DNA from: Ornithinimicrobium murale
GTDB lineage: Bacteria > Actinomycetota > Actinomycetes > Actinomycetales > Dermatophilaceae
Reading direction: 5' to 3'
Length of the DNA stretch: 64,000 nucleotides
Assembly (NCBI RefSeq): GCF_003352835.1
Contig: NZ_QLVD01000010.1
Coordinates: 1 to 64,000 of the forward strand
In this document: positions 45,939-54,950 of the stretch, in pieces
Position numbering within the stretch: the first letter of the stretch is position 1
How the letters are laid out: every line of letters starts with the position of its first letter
Translations under genes and position numbers: made by a program
Notes under the pieces: model-generated
What the model saw: the letters and a program-made list of their open reading frames with translations, nothing else
The model's database searches: none
What the model was told of the DNA's origin: nothing

Positions 45939-46916
45939 TCAGTGCGCAGCGGCAGGAGCCTGGGCCACCGTGCCGGTGACGGACCCGACCCGGGGACGCG
46001 GGTCAAGGTGGATGCTCGCCAGCATGCACCTGACCGAACCGCCAGCCAGCTCGATCGTCGGGACATCGAGGGGAAGCAGCGTGCAGCTGCGCTCGATGAC
46101 CTCGCGCTGCTGGTCAGTGAGCGAAGCGGCTGCGCGGGTGGAGAGCGCCAGGAATCGGCGCCCATCGTCGCCCTCGAGCTCGATGGCGTTGCCGGCGAAG
46201 TCGTGGATCTGCTGGTCACTCAGCTCCAGAACGTGCCGGTTGCCGCGACGTCCGCCGAGCCGCTCGGTGATCTCCGCGCGGCGGTCGGGGTCGGTGATCA
46301 TCGACAGTCCGATCAACACGAAGTCCGAGGCGATGCACATGAGCACGTTGGTGTGATAGACGGGTGTCCCGTCCCGGTCGGCGGCGTCGAAGGCCATCGG
46401 CTCATACCCGAAGGCGGTGCAGAACCGCTCCAGCACCACCGGGTCCGCGCGGCGGGAACGCGCGGTGTAGGCGATCCGTGACAGGTGGTCCAGGACCATC
46501 GCTCCGGTGCCCTCGAGGAAGATGTTGTCGTACTCCAGGCCCGAGTAGTCGAAGACGTCCTGCACGCGGTAGCGAGCCTTGAGCATCTCCACGATGTCCG
46601 GCCTGCGCTCCGTGCGCCGGCTCGGGGCATACATCGGGTAGAGCGCCACGCGCCCGCCGGCATGGGTCGAGAACCAGTTGTTGGGAAAGACGCTGTCCGG
46701 CCGGGTGGCGTCCTCGTCGTCGAAGAGGTGGACGGCGACACCGGCCGCCTCCAGCACCTCAGCAGCCCGCGTCACCTCCTGGAAGGCCCTGGTCGCCAGC
46801 TCCTCGGGGTCTCCGATGGCCGCCACCTGGAAGGCGTTGTCCGCGGCGGTGTCTGGGTTCGGAGTGAACCGATGGGGGCGGATCATCACCACGGCACCTG
46901 GGGCCTGGACCGACAT
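45939..46916 (-). CDS. ctlX: CtlX-like amidinotransferase/deiminase-family hydrolase
   Basis: 325-aa guanidino-group-modifying enzyme (pentein fold) of the type now called citrulline utilisation hydrolase CtlX, related to dimethylarginine dimethylaminohydrolase and arginine deiminase. 'VMIRPHRFTPNPDTAADNAF' (10-29), 'DSVFPNNWFSTHAGGRVALY' (about 74-93), 'FLEGTGAMVLDH' and the catalytic cysteine in 'ELAGGSVRCMLASIHL' (about residue 297) are visible. Substrate (citrulline, arginine derivative) is inferred from the family only. ATG at 46916 with AGAGAGG upstream; the long upstream frame is antisense-like noise. Confidence 0.85.
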   Translation of the reverse strand: MSVQAPGAVVMIRPHRFTPNPDTAADNAFQVAAIGDPEELATRAFQEVTRAAEVLEAAGVAVHLFDDEDATRPDSVFPNNWFSTHAGGRVALYPMYAPSRRTERRPDIVEMLKARYRVQDVFDYSGLEYDNIFLEGTGAMVLDHLSRIAYTARSRRADPVVLERFCTAFGYEPMAFDAADRDGTPVYHTNVLMCIASDFVLIGLSMITDPDRRAEITERLGGRRGNRHVLELSDQQIHDFAGNAIELEGDDGRRFLALSTRAAASLTDQQREVIERSCTLLPLDVPTIELAGGSVRCMLASIHLDPRPRVGSVTGTVAQAPAAAH

Positions 46917-47007
46917 TGACACCTCTCTCGCGATTGACGGGGCACGCTTTGCCAGCGCTGCTGACAGGAGTGTCCCACCCCACGCGAGGCGGAGCGGAAT
47001 CTGCCCC

Positions 47008-47490
47008 TCAGAGGTCCTTGACCGCGGCGTGCAGGACTCCGATGTCGCGCTGCTCACCGGGGCCGTTGACCAGGCTCCACGCGACCCGCATCTGCTGGTC
47101 CACCAGGAAGGTCCCGCGCACCGCCGTGCCGGAGGTCTGGTCAAAGACCCCATAGCTCCGGGCGACGTCGCCGTGTGGCCAGAAGTCGGACAGCAACGGG
47201 AACCGGTAGCCCTCGTGGGCGGCCCAGGCAGCCTGCGCGTGCCGGGGGTCGCAGGAGATCGCGTAGACACTGACGTGGTCGTTGACGAACTCGTCGACGT
47301 TCAGCGAGATCTCCAGCAGCTCGCCGGTGCAGATGCTGGAGAAGGCGAACGGGAAGAACACCAGGAGTGCGTGCCGGTCCCGGACGACCTCCGAGAGGGT
47401 GACGGCCGCCCCCGTCTGGTCGGTCAGCGTGAAGTCCGGCGCGGTGTCACCAACGACGGTTGGTGTCTCCGCGACAGTGTCAACGGTCAT
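47008..47490 (-). CDS. ahpE: AhpE-type peroxiredoxin
   Basis: 160-aa thiol peroxidase that reduces peroxides and peroxynitrite. The peroxidatic cysteine is Cys54 in 'VFFPFAFSSICTGELLE' (about 44-60), the AhpE-style active site. Mycobacterial AhpE is 1-Cys; here a second cysteine occurs at about 80 ('VYAISCDPRH'), in a position shared by some AhpE relatives, so the resolving mechanism is open. The ATG at 47490 overlaps the DUF3052 stop by four bases, preserving the order Rv2239c-Rv2238c of M. tuberculosis. Confidence 0.92.
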   Translation of the reverse strand: MTVDTVAETPTVVGDTAPDFTLTDQTGAAVTLSEVVRDRHALLVFFPFAFSSICTGELLEISLNVDEFVNDHVSVYAISCDPRHAQAAWAAHEGYRFPLLSDFWPHGDVARSYGVFDQTSGTAVRGTFLVDQQMRVAWSLVNGPGEQRDIGVLHAAVKDL

Positions 47491-47906
47491 CGCCGGCCCA
47501 CCAGTCGCTGGGCGTGCCACTGGTCGCCGCCCTCGAGCGGCACGGCACCACTGGCCGTCAGCCCCGCGGTGTTGCATGCCTCCTGCACGTCGTGGGCGGC
47601 CACGCGGTCATCCCGACCGCTCCCAGGGGTCACCAGCGCGATGAAGCCGCCGTCCTCCAGCAGCGCGAGACTGTCCACGAGCTCGTCGGTCAGGTCGCCG
47701 TCACCCTCGCGCCACCACACCAGCACGGCATCGACGACGCCGGTGTAGTCCTCTCCCTCCAACGGGCCTCCGACCACCGACTCCACCAGGGCCCGAAAGC
47801 CCTGGTCGACGTCGTCGTCGTAGCCGTACTCCAACACAATCTGGTCGTGTGCGAAACCCAACTTGTCCACCGCTCCACCCTGGGGGCGGTTCCCTTCGTC
47901 AGCCAT
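47487..47906 (-). CDS. DUF3052 protein
   Basis: 139-aa conserved actinobacterial protein of unknown function, counterpart of Rv2239c. It begins MADEGNRPQGGAVDKLGFAHDQIVLEYGYDDD; the fold looks alpha/beta with 'VDAVLVWWREGDGDLTDELV' and 'FIALVTPGSGRDDRV', somewhat like a methyltransferase-fold remnant without a SAM motif. Start ATG 47906 is preferred; another lies three codons upstream. It is coupled to ahpE and divergent from aceE across a 209-bp spacer with no other gene. Confidence 0.85.
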   Translation of the reverse strand: MADEGNRPQGGAVDKLGFAHDQIVLEYGYDDDVDQGFRALVESVVGGPLEGEDYTGVVDAVLVWWREGDGDLTDELVDSLALLEDGGFIALVTPGSGRDDRVAAHDVQEACNTAGLTASGAVPLEGGDQWHAQRLVGRR

Positions 47907-48115
47907 AGTGCGCACAGTCCACTAGAGAACGCTGGGAGAGGCAAGACGCGACACGCGGCGCACCTCAGGGGCGGGGACAGAGGAGGGGGTATGACGCATG
48001 GTCTGGTGGGCATGGACGCATCGGTCCACGGTGGTGGGGTAGGCCATGCAACCACCGTACCCGGCGTGCGAGGATGACTGAAGGAGAGTTGCTGCTCGCA
48101 GCGGAAGGAACGTCA

Positions 48116-50866
48116 GTGACAACCAACAAGCCGGGTCCCATCGTCAACGGGTTGCCCAGTCAGATTCCCGACACCGACCCCGAGGAGACGCAGGAGTGGC
48201 TGGACTCCCTGGCGGGTGCGATTGACTCGGGCGGGCGGCGCCGCGCGCGCTACCTGATGCTCAAGATGCTGGAGCGTGCCCGGGAGTCGCAGGTCGGCAT
48301 CCCGTCGCTGACGACCACCGACTATGTCAACACCATCCCGCCGGAGCGCGAGCCGTGGTTCCCTGGCGACGAGGACGTGGAGCGGCGCTACCGCGCGTGG
48401 ATCCGCTGGAACGCCGCGGTCATGGTGCACCGTGCGCAGCACCCCGACATCGCCGTCGGCGGACACATCTCCACCTACGCCTCGGCCGCCACGCTGTATG
48501 AGGTCGGGTTCAACCACTTCTGGCGGGGCCGCGACCACGAGGGCGGCGGGGACCAGATCTTCTTCCAGGGGCACGCCTCCCCCGGCATGTATGCCCGCGC
48601 GTTCCTCGAGGGCCGCCTCGAGGAGGAGGACCTGGCCGGTTTCCGTCAGGAGAAGTCGCACATCGTCGACGACAAGGTGCGGGCCGTGCCCTCCTACCCG
48701 CACCCGCGGAGCATGCCGGACTTCTGGCAGTTCCCGACGGTGTCCATGGGTCTGGGCCCGATGAACGCGATCTATCAGGCACAGTTCAACAAGTACCTCC
48801 ACAACCGCGGGCTGAAGGACACCTCCCAGCAGCACGTCTGGGCGTTCCTGGGCGACGGGGAGATGGACGAGCCCGAGTCGCGCGGCCTGCTGCACGTCGC
48901 GGCCAACGACGAGCTCGACAACCTCACCTTCGTCATCAACTGCAACCTGCAGCGTCTCGACGGCCCCGTCCGCGGCAACGGCAAGATCATCCAGGAGCTG
49001 GAGTCCTTCTTCCGCGGCGCCGGCTGGAACGTCATCAAGGTCGTCTGGGGCCGCGGCTGGGACGAGCTGCTGGCCGCCGACCCCTCCGGCGCGCTCGTCA
49101 ACCTGATGAACTCCACTCCCGACGGCGACTACCAGACCTACCGCGCCAAGGACGGCGGCTTCATTCGCGACCACTTCTTCGGTCGCGACCCGCGCACCAA
49201 GGAACTGGTCAAGGACTGGTCCGACGACCAGGTGTGGTGGGCCCTGAAGCGCGGCGGCCACGACTACCGCAAGGTCTATGCCGCCTACAAGGAGGCCATG
49301 GAGCACACCGGTCAGCCGACCGTCATCCTGGCCAAGACGATCAAGGGCTACAGCCTCGGCTCCAACTTCGCCGGGCGCAACGCGACCCACCAGATGAAGA
49401 AGATGACCGTCGAGGACCTCAAGTCCTTCCGCGACGGGCTGAAGATCCCGATCACCGACGAGGAGCTCGAGAAGGACCCCTACGCGCCACCGTTCTACCG
49501 GCCCGCGGAGGACGACCCCACGCTCCAGTACATGAAGGAGCGCCGTGTTGCGCTCGGGGGCGGCCTGCCCAAGCGGCAGCCGGAGAAGGCACGTCAGCTG
49601 GCCCTACCCGGCGACGACACCTACAAGGTCGGCAAGAAGGGCTCGGGCAAGCAGCAGATCGCGTCCACGATGGCCTTCGTCCGCATCTTCAAGGACCTGA
49701 TGCGCGACAAGGAGTTCGGCAAGCACATCGTGCCGATCATCCCGGACGAGGCGCGGACCTTCGGGATGGACAGCTTCTTCCCGACCGCCAAGATCTACAA
49801 CGTCCACGGCCAGAACTACACCTCGGTGGACGCCGAGCTGATGTTGGCCTACAAGGAGTCCGAGTCAGGCCAGTTGTTGCACGTGGGCATCAACGAGGCC
49901 GGTTCGGTCGCTGCGCTCACGGCCGCCGGCACGTCCTACGACACCCACGGCCTGCCGATGGTGCCGTTCTATGTCTTCTACTCGATGTTCGGTTTCCAGC
50001 GCACCGGGGACGGCCTCTATGCCGCGACCGACCAGCTGGCGCGCGGCTTCCTGATGGCGGCCACCGCCGGTCGCACGACGCTCACCGGTGAGGGCCTGCA
50101 GCACGCCGACGGCCACGGTCACCTGCTGGCCTCCACCAACCCCGCAGTGGTGGCCTACGACCCGGTCTACGCCTATGAGATCGCGCACATCGTGCAGGAC
50201 GGCATCCGCCGGATGTATGGCGAGGACCCCGAAGACGTCCTCTACTACGTCACCCTCTACAACGAGCCGATGGTGCACCCGCCCGAGCCGGAAGACGTCG
50301 ACGCCGAGGGCATCCTCAAGGGAATGCACCGCATCGCCGAGGGCGGCGACGGCAACAAGAACGTGCGGTTGCTCGCCTCCGGCGTGGGGGTGCCCTGGGC
50401 CCTGGAAGCACGCGAGCTCCTCGAGCAGGACTGGGGCGTGACCGCCGAGGTCTGGTCGGTCACCTCGTGGACCGAGCTGCGCCGCGAGGCGATGCGGTGT
50501 GACGACGAGCGCTTCCTGCACCCCGAGAACGAGCGCCGCATCCCCTATGTGACCCAGCGCCTGTCCGAGGGCACCGGTCCGGTCATCGCGACCAGCGACT
50601 CGATGCGCGCCGTGCAGGACCAGATCGCGCCGTGGGTGCCGGAGGACTACTACTCCCTCGGTGCCGACGGGTTCGGGTTCGCCGACACCCGGGCCGCAGC
50701 CCGCCGGTTCTTCCACATCGACGGGCCCTCCATGGCGGTCAAGGCGCTGCAGATGCTCGCCGACCGGGGCGAGATCGACGCCGCCATCCCCCAGCAGGCG
50801 ATCGAGAAGTATCAGCTGCACGACGTGCGCGCCGGCACCAGCGGCGTGACCGGCGGCGACTCCTAA
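48116..50866 (+). CDS. aceE: Pyruvate dehydrogenase E1 component, homodimeric
   Basis: ThDP-dependent E1 of the pyruvate dehydrogenase complex: decarboxylates pyruvate and hands the acetyl group to lipoyl-E2, giving acetyl-CoA for the fatty-acid cluster nearby and the TCA cycle. The 916-aa single-chain (alpha-beta fused) form has the ThDP/Mg motif '[20 protein letters not shown]...NCNLQRLDG' (about 245-290) and conserved His in '[12 protein letters not shown]'. An ATG lies 14 codons upstream (48074) without SD; the GTG at 48116 has AAGGA 7 nt upstream and is preferred. E2 and E3 are not in the window. Confidence 0.95.
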   Translation: MTTNKPGPIVNGLPSQIPDTDPEETQEWLDSLAGAIDSGGRRRARYLMLKMLERARESQVGIPSLTTTDYVNTIPPEREPWFPGDEDVERRYRAWIRWNAAVMVHRAQHPDIAVGGHISTYASAATLYEVGFNHFWRGRDHEGGGDQIFFQGHASPGMYARAFLEGRLEEEDLAGFRQEKSHIVDDKVRAVPSYPHPRSMPDFWQFPTVSMGLGPMNAIYQAQFNKYLHNRGLKDTSQQHVWAFLGDGEMDEPESRGLLHVAANDELDNLTFVINCNLQRLDGPVRGNGKIIQELESFFRGAGWNVIKVVWGRGWDELLAADPSGALVNLMNSTPDGDYQTYRAKDGGFIRDHFFGRDPRTKELVKDWSDDQVWWALKRGGHDYRKVYAAYKEAMEHTGQPTVILAKTIKGYSLGSNFAGRNATHQMKKMTVEDLKSFRDGLKIPITDEELEKDPYAPPFYRPAEDDPTLQYMKERRVALGGGLPKRQPEKARQLALPGDDTYKVGKKGSGKQQIASTMAFVRIFKDLMRDKEFGKHIVPIIPDEARTFGMDSFFPTAKIYNVHGQNYTSVDAELMLAYKESESGQLLHVGINEAGSVAALTAAGTSYDTHGLPMVPFYVFYSMFGFQRTGDGLYAATDQLARGFLMAATAGRTTLTGEGLQHADGHGHLLASTNPAVVAYDPVYAYEIAHIVQDGIRRMYGEDPEDVLYYVTLYNEPMVHPPEPEDVDAEGILKGMHRIAEGGDGNKNVRLLASGVGVPWALEARELLEQDWGVTAEVWSVTSWTELRREAMRCDDERFLHPENERRIPYVTQRLSEGTGPVIATSDSMRAVQDQIAPWVPEDYYSLGADGFGFADTRAAARRFFHIDGPSMAVKALQMLADRGEIDAAIPQQAIEKYQLHDVRAGTSGVTGGDS

Positions 50867-50876
50867 CCCGGCAGAG

Positions 50877-50917
50877 ACGGGCCGGCGCGACAGGCTACAC
50901 CTGTCGCGCCGGCCCGT
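50877..50917. terminator. Strong bidirectional terminator hairpin between aceE and the GDPD gene
   Basis: A perfect 18-bp stem (50877-50894/50900-50917, ACGGGCCGGCGCGACAGG) with a 5-nt loop, followed by TTCT. It begins 11 bp after the aceE stop and its right arm encodes the last residues of the convergent GDPD gene. Confidence 0.85.
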
Positions 50918-52019
50918 TCTCACTTCCCAGACCCTGGGTGCGGGTGAGCGCCTGCACACCCAGGTCGGTGTGGTCGGTGAAGAACCCGTCCACACCGGCC
51001 GCCAGGTGCGCGCGGATCTCGGTCACCAGGTCGCCTGCCGCCGTGGGGTCACCGCCGGGGGACCGCAGGTCGGTCGGCAGGAAGGTGTTCTCCCTGCGGA
51101 AGGTCCACGGGTGCACCCGCAGGCCCGCGGCGTGCGCGTCAGCGACCAGCGAGGTCGGCCGGCCCAGGCTGCCGTCCGCCTCGCGGCCGATCACCAGGTC
51201 CTTGTGTGGGCCGATCGCATCGACCCAGCGGGCCAGCTCTGCCAGCCCGGACGGGGTGAGCAGGTCACCAAAGCTGCGGGAGTCACCAGCTGCGACAAGG
51301 TCGTAGGGCGCACCGACACACTCCACGAGGAAGACGAGCGGCGCGCGGGCGCCGAGGTCCCGCAGCGCGACCAGGCTGCCCAGCTCGAAGGACTGGAGGT
51401 GCACCGGCGCGTCCGAGCTGTTCAGCCCGGCCGACTCCAGCGCCGCCACCAAGGGTTGCTCCAGGGCCAGCCCGAGCTCGCGGAAGTAGGTCGGGTGCTT
51501 GGTCTCCGGATACACCCCGATCCCCCGGCCCAGCTCCGCGGACAACCTGGCGCGGAGGTCCAGCACCTCCACGAGGGTGGGCACGGTGAACTGCCCGTCG
51601 TATGCCGTGGTGCCGGGTCGCAGGTCGGGCAACCGTTCGCGACAGCGCAGGGTGCGCAGCTCCGCGAGGGTCAGGTCCTCGGTGAACCATCCGGCGACCG
51701 ACTGGCCGTCGATGACCTTCGTGGCGTGCCGGTCGGTGAACTCCGGGTGGTCGGCGATGTCGGTCGTCCCCCCGATCTCGTTCTCATGGCGGACCACGAG
51801 GTGCCCGTCGGCCGTGCTGACCAGGTCGGGCTCGAGATAGTCAGCACCCAGGCGGGCGGCCAGCTCGTAGGCGGCCAGTGTGTGTTCTGGACGCTCGCCG
51901 CTGGCCCCGCGGTGGGCGATCAGGAGAGGACGGTCGCGGTCGGCCCCACGAGGCAGGTCGGGGCGCTCAGGCACGGGACGAGCCGGTGGACGGGATCCGG
52001 TGTCCGAGCCCGACGTCAT
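50895..52019 (-). CDS. glpQ: Glycerophosphodiester phosphodiesterase
   Basis: 374-aa TIM-barrel phosphodiesterase that hydrolyses glycerophosphodiesters to glycerol-3-phosphate and an alcohol. 'LIAHRGASGERPEHTLAAY' (33-51) carries catalytic His/Arg/Glu; 'GADYLEPDLVSTADGHLVV' (metal Glu/Asp and second His) follows, and 'GVDGFFTDHTDLG' closes the barrel. There is no signal peptide, although many relatives are secreted, so it acts inside the cell or is anchored otherwise. The ATG start overlaps the DinB gene by 53 bp; a GTG at 51974 would reduce this overlap, and neither has an SD. Confidence 0.9.
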   Translation of the reverse strand: MTSGSDTGSRPPARPVPERPDLPRGADRDRPLLIAHRGASGERPEHTLAAYELAARLGADYLEPDLVSTADGHLVVRHENEIGGTTDIADHPEFTDRHATKVIDGQSVAGWFTEDLTLAELRTLRCRERLPDLRPGTTAYDGQFTVPTLVEVLDLRARLSAELGRGIGVYPETKHPTYFRELGLALEQPLVAALESAGLNSSDAPVHLQSFELGSLVALRDLGARAPLVFLVECVGAPYDLVAAGDSRSFGDLLTPSGLAELARWVDAIGPHKDLVIGREADGSLGRPTSLVADAHAAGLRVHPWTFRRENTFLPTDLRSPGGDPTAAGDLVTEIRAHLAAGVDGFFTDHTDLGVQALTRTQGLGSENGPARQV

Positions 52020-52596
52020 GGAGATGGTGGGCCAGATCGTGCACGAGATAGCGGCCCAGGCTCAACGCCGTGAACTCCGCCCCGTCGGAGCGCCGGGTTG
52101 TCCGCCCCCACGGGTCTCCAGACGTGTCGGGCGCCTCTCCCGCAGCGCGGTCCAGTCCGGGCACGTGCGCCGCACGCCTGCCGTTGCCATAGCGGGCGAG
52201 GACAGCCACGAGCGCGGCACTCCGCTCGGGGATCTCGCGGGCGATCGCCTCTGGGTCCTGGCTGGCGTAGTCCCCCTCCACCGCCGCGACGTCCTGGTCC
52301 CAGTTGGGCAGGGTCGGGTCGTCCTGGGCCAGCACCAGCTCGAACCGCTGGGCGAAGAGGTCGAGCACCTCGTGAACATGACCGGCGTACTCCAGCGGGG
52401 ACCACGTGGCGGGCTCCGGACGCTGCTCGACGTCGGCACCGGCGAGCACGTCCTTCCACGGCGCGGCCAGCGCGGGCAGGAGCTCGGCCAGGTCCGCGGC
52501 TCCCACGCTCGAGGCGTCGAAGCCACACTCCGAGCAGCGTCGTCGTGTGGTCCAGGTCCAGTCCTTGGTGTCGGGCACGATCGGGTCCTCGCTCAT
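51967..52596 (-). CDS. DinB-family protein
   Basis: 209-aa member of the DinB/YfiT four-helix-bundle family, metal-dependent thiol transferases or of unknown role. Probable metal histidines occur in 'LEYAGHVHEVLDLFAQRFEL' (about 68-87) and 'RYLVHDLAHHLHDVG' (about 181-195). The N-terminus has an extra 'RRCSECGFDASSVG' CxxC segment. A TAGGTT box six nt before the ATG suggests leaderless expression. It overlaps the GDPD gene and diverges from the PucR-type regulator. Confidence 0.85.
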   Translation of the reverse strand: MSEDPIVPDTKDWTWTTRRRCSECGFDASSVGAADLAELLPALAAPWKDVLAGADVEQRPEPATWSPLEYAGHVHEVLDLFAQRFELVLAQDDPTLPNWDQDVAAVEGDYASQDPEAIAREIPERSAALVAVLARYGNGRRAAHVPGLDRAAGEAPDTSGDPWGRTTRRSDGAEFTALSLGRYLVHDLAHHLHDVGLGHRIPSTGSSRA

Positions 52597-52602
52597 AGCC
52601 CG

Positions 52603-52608
52603 AACCTA
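52603..52608 (-). promoter_or_regulatory. -10 box TAGGTT, leaderless start of the DinB gene
   Basis: Ends 6 nt before the ATG at 52596. Confidence 0.5.
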
Positions 52609-52711
52609 CCGATGCCCCGGCGACCGCGGCGCGGCGCCGTGCCCGCAGTGGGCTCGTGCCTGGGCAGCGATTGTGCAACGCCCACAAAGCAGGTGATGCA
52701 CGTCGCGGCGC

Positions 52712-52717
52712 TAGAGT
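52712..52717 (+). promoter_or_regulatory. -10 box TAGAGT, leaderless start of the PucR/FasR-like gene
   Basis: Ends 6 nt before the ATG at 52724; no SD. Confidence 0.5.
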
Positions 52718-52723
52718 GCGCGG

Positions 52724-53914
52724 ATGGAGCGCGACCCAGGCACCGAGCGGGAACCCGTCCTCCGCAACATCGGGACCGTCGCGACCTTCGCTGCCCAGCG
52801 GATGGACCGCGAGCACCGGTGGTATCGCGAGCTGTCGGCCGAGAACCGCTCCTGGGTCGCCCTGGTGGCCCAGGCCGGCATCCACGGGTTCCTGACCTGG
52901 TATCGACAGGACGACGACTCCCTCCCCGTCACGGCCGACATCTTCGGCACCGCCCCGCGGGAGCTGGCACACGCGATCACGCTCCGCCAGACGCTCGACC
53001 TGGTGCGCACCACCATGGACGAGGTCGAGGAGCACGTCGAGCTGCTGGCTCCTCCCGGGGAGGAGACCCGAGTGCGCGACTCCCTGTTGCGCTACTCCCG
53101 TGAGGTCGCCTTCGCCGCGGCCCAGATCTACGCCTCGGCCGCCGAGTCACGGGGTGCCTGGGACGCCCGGCTGGAGTCCCTCGTCGTCCACGCGGTCGTG
53201 CGCGGCGAGGCCGACGACACCCTCCAGTCCCGGGCCGCTGAGCTGGGGTGGGAACAGGTCACGGACGTGGCCGTGGTCGTCGGTGCCACCCCGCAGCGGA
53301 CCAGCGCGGAGGTGGCTGCAGCCGTCCGCTCGGTGGCAGCCACGAGCGGGCTGGAGGTGCTGATCGCGGTGCAGGGCCAGCGACTGATCCTCGTGCTGGG
53401 CAGGCTCACCGACCCGATGTCCACGGCGGAGAAGCTGGTCGGCCAGTTCGGGTCCGGCCCGGTCGTGGTCGGTCCGCGGGTGCCGCACCTGTTCGCTGCC
53501 GGCCGCTCCGCACGGTCAGCGCTCTCCGCCCTGGACGCAGCCGCCGCCTGGGTTGAGGCGCCGCGCCCGGTCCTCGCCGACGACCTGCTCGCCGAACGCG
53601 CCCTCAACGGGGACGGTCCGGCCCGGCGCCTGCTGATCGACCGGGTCTATCGGCCGTTGGCCCGGCACGGCGACCTCCTGGAGACGGCCACCGCCTACCT
53701 TGAGTGCGGTGGCCGGCTCGAGGCCACCAGCCGGCAGCTCTTCGTGCACCCGAACACGGTCCGCTACCGGCTCGGGCGGATCGCCGAGACCATCGATCTG
53801 GATCTGACCCTGCCCCGGGAGGCCTGGGTTGCGCGGGTCGCGCTCGCCTACGGCCGCATCGCCACGCAGGCCCAGGTGGCGTGGCGCCGTCCAGCCGAGG
53901 GACCGAGGTTGTAG
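52724..53914 (+). CDS. fasR: PucR-family transcriptional regulator, FasR-like
   Basis: 396-aa regulator with an N-terminal/central regulatory region including a GGDEF-like degenerate domain (about 165-300) and a C-terminal PucR helix-turn-helix ('DLLETATAYLECGGRLEATS', then 'LFVHPNTVRYRLGRIAE', about 315-355). It stands directly before fabD-fabH-acpP-fabF, the position of FasR in Streptomyces, which activates that operon, and of Rv2242 in M. tuberculosis. Control of the fab genes is inferred from this. The 79-bp gap to fabD would hold the operator; I cannot point to a site with confidence. Confidence 0.85.
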   Translation: MERDPGTEREPVLRNIGTVATFAAQRMDREHRWYRELSAENRSWVALVAQAGIHGFLTWYRQDDDSLPVTADIFGTAPRELAHAITLRQTLDLVRTTMDEVEEHVELLAPPGEETRVRDSLLRYSREVAFAAAQIYASAAESRGAWDARLESLVVHAVVRGEADDTLQSRAAELGWEQVTDVAVVVGATPQRTSAEVAAAVRSVAATSGLEVLIAVQGQRLILVLGRLTDPMSTAEKLVGQFGSGPVVVGPRVPHLFAAGRSARSALSALDAAAAWVEAPRPVLADDLLAERALNGDGPARRLLIDRVYRPLARHGDLLETATAYLECGGRLEATSRQLFVHPNTVRYRLGRIAETIDLDLTLPREAWVARVALAYGRIATQAQVAWRRPAEGPRL

Positions 53915-53993
53915 GTTTCCTCCAAGAAACGCACGGAGATGTCGTGGCAATCGATGTCGCCGGTCACGACCGGCGAACGGGAGAGTGGAACTC

Positions 53994-54950
53994 GTGCTTG
54001 TGATCGTCGCGCCCGGACAGGGCTCCCAGACTCCCGGCTTCCTGACCCCCTGGCTTGAGCTGGACGGCTACCGGGACCGCCTGGAGTGGCTCTCTGCCGT
54101 CGCCGGAATCGACCTGGTCGCGCACGGCACGACCTCCGATGCCGACACCATCCGTGACACCGCGGTCGCCCAGCCCCTCCTGGTGGCTGCCGGCCTGACC
54201 TCACTTCCAGCGCTATTTGCGGACCCCGCCGACGCCGCACTGGTTGGCGCCTGGGCAGGGCACTCGGTGGGCGAGCTCACCGCGACAGCCGCCGCGGGGG
54301 TGCTGAGCCACGAGCAGGCGGTCGTCCTGGTCCGGGAGCGCGGGCGGCTGATGGCCGAGGCCGCGCAGGCCACCCCGACCGGCATGAGCGCCGTGCTCGG
54401 TGGCGACCCCGACGAGGTGATCAGCGTCCTGGACCAGCACGGGCTGACCCCGGCCAACATGAACGGTGCGGGACAGATCGTCGCGGCCGGCACCATGGAC
54501 CAGCTCGCCGCGCTCACGCAGACGCCCCCCACGCGGGCACGCGTCATCCCGTTGCAGGTGGCCGGAGCTTTTCACACCCACCACATGGCCAGCGCCGTGG
54601 ATCAGCTGGGACGCTACGCTCGGGCCATTGAGACCCGCGACCCACACACTCCGCTGGCTTCCAACGCCGACGGCGCGATCGTCAGCTCGGGCCGCGACGT
54701 GCTCAGCCGGTTGGTGAACCAGGTCAGCAACCCGGTCCGTTGGGATCGGTGCATGGAGACCTTCGCCGGCCTCGGTGTCACCGGACTGATCGAGCTCGCG
54801 CCGGCCGGCACGCTGACCGGCCTGGCCAAGCGCGCACTCAAGGGCGTCGAACTGCTGGCCCTGAAGACCCCGGACGACCTCGAGGCCGCCCGTCGCATGA
54901 TCCGCGAGCACGGCAGCGCCGCGAGCAATCCTCAGGAGGACACACAGTGA
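53994..54950 (+). CDS. fabD: Malonyl-CoA:ACP transacylase
   Basis: Moves malonyl groups from CoA to acyl carrier protein for fatty-acid elongation. The 318-aa protein starts 'VLVIVAPGQGSQTPGFL' with the family's GQGSQ motif, has the nucleophile in 'AGHSVGELTA' (Ser near 90), 'LGGDPDEVISVLDQHGLTPA' and His in 'VAGAFHTHHM' (about 185). I chose GTG at 53994 with GGGAGAG upstream; GTG at 54000 is equally possible. The frame's earlier part overlaps the regulator and is noise. First gene of the fab operon. Confidence 0.95.
   Translation: MLVIVAPGQGSQTPGFLTPWLELDGYRDRLEWLSAVAGIDLVAHGTTSDADTIRDTAVAQPLLVAAGLTSLPALFADPADAALVGAWAGHSVGELTATAAAGVLSHEQAVVLVRERGRLMAEAAQATPTGMSAVLGGDPDEVISVLDQHGLTPANMNGAGQIVAAGTMDQLAALTQTPPTRARVIPLQVAGAFHTHHMASAVDQLGRYARAIETRDPHTPLASNADGAIVSSGRDVLSRLVNQVSNPVRWDRCMETFAGLGVTGLIELAPAGTLTGLAKRALKGVELLALKTPDDLEAARRMIREHGSAASNPQEDTQ

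Noticed and set aside
45617-45979. Protein-coding gene in the spacer between tRNA-Val and ctlX
   Set aside because: The open frames are made of tandem repeats and the palindrome, lack SDs and have no homology I can see.
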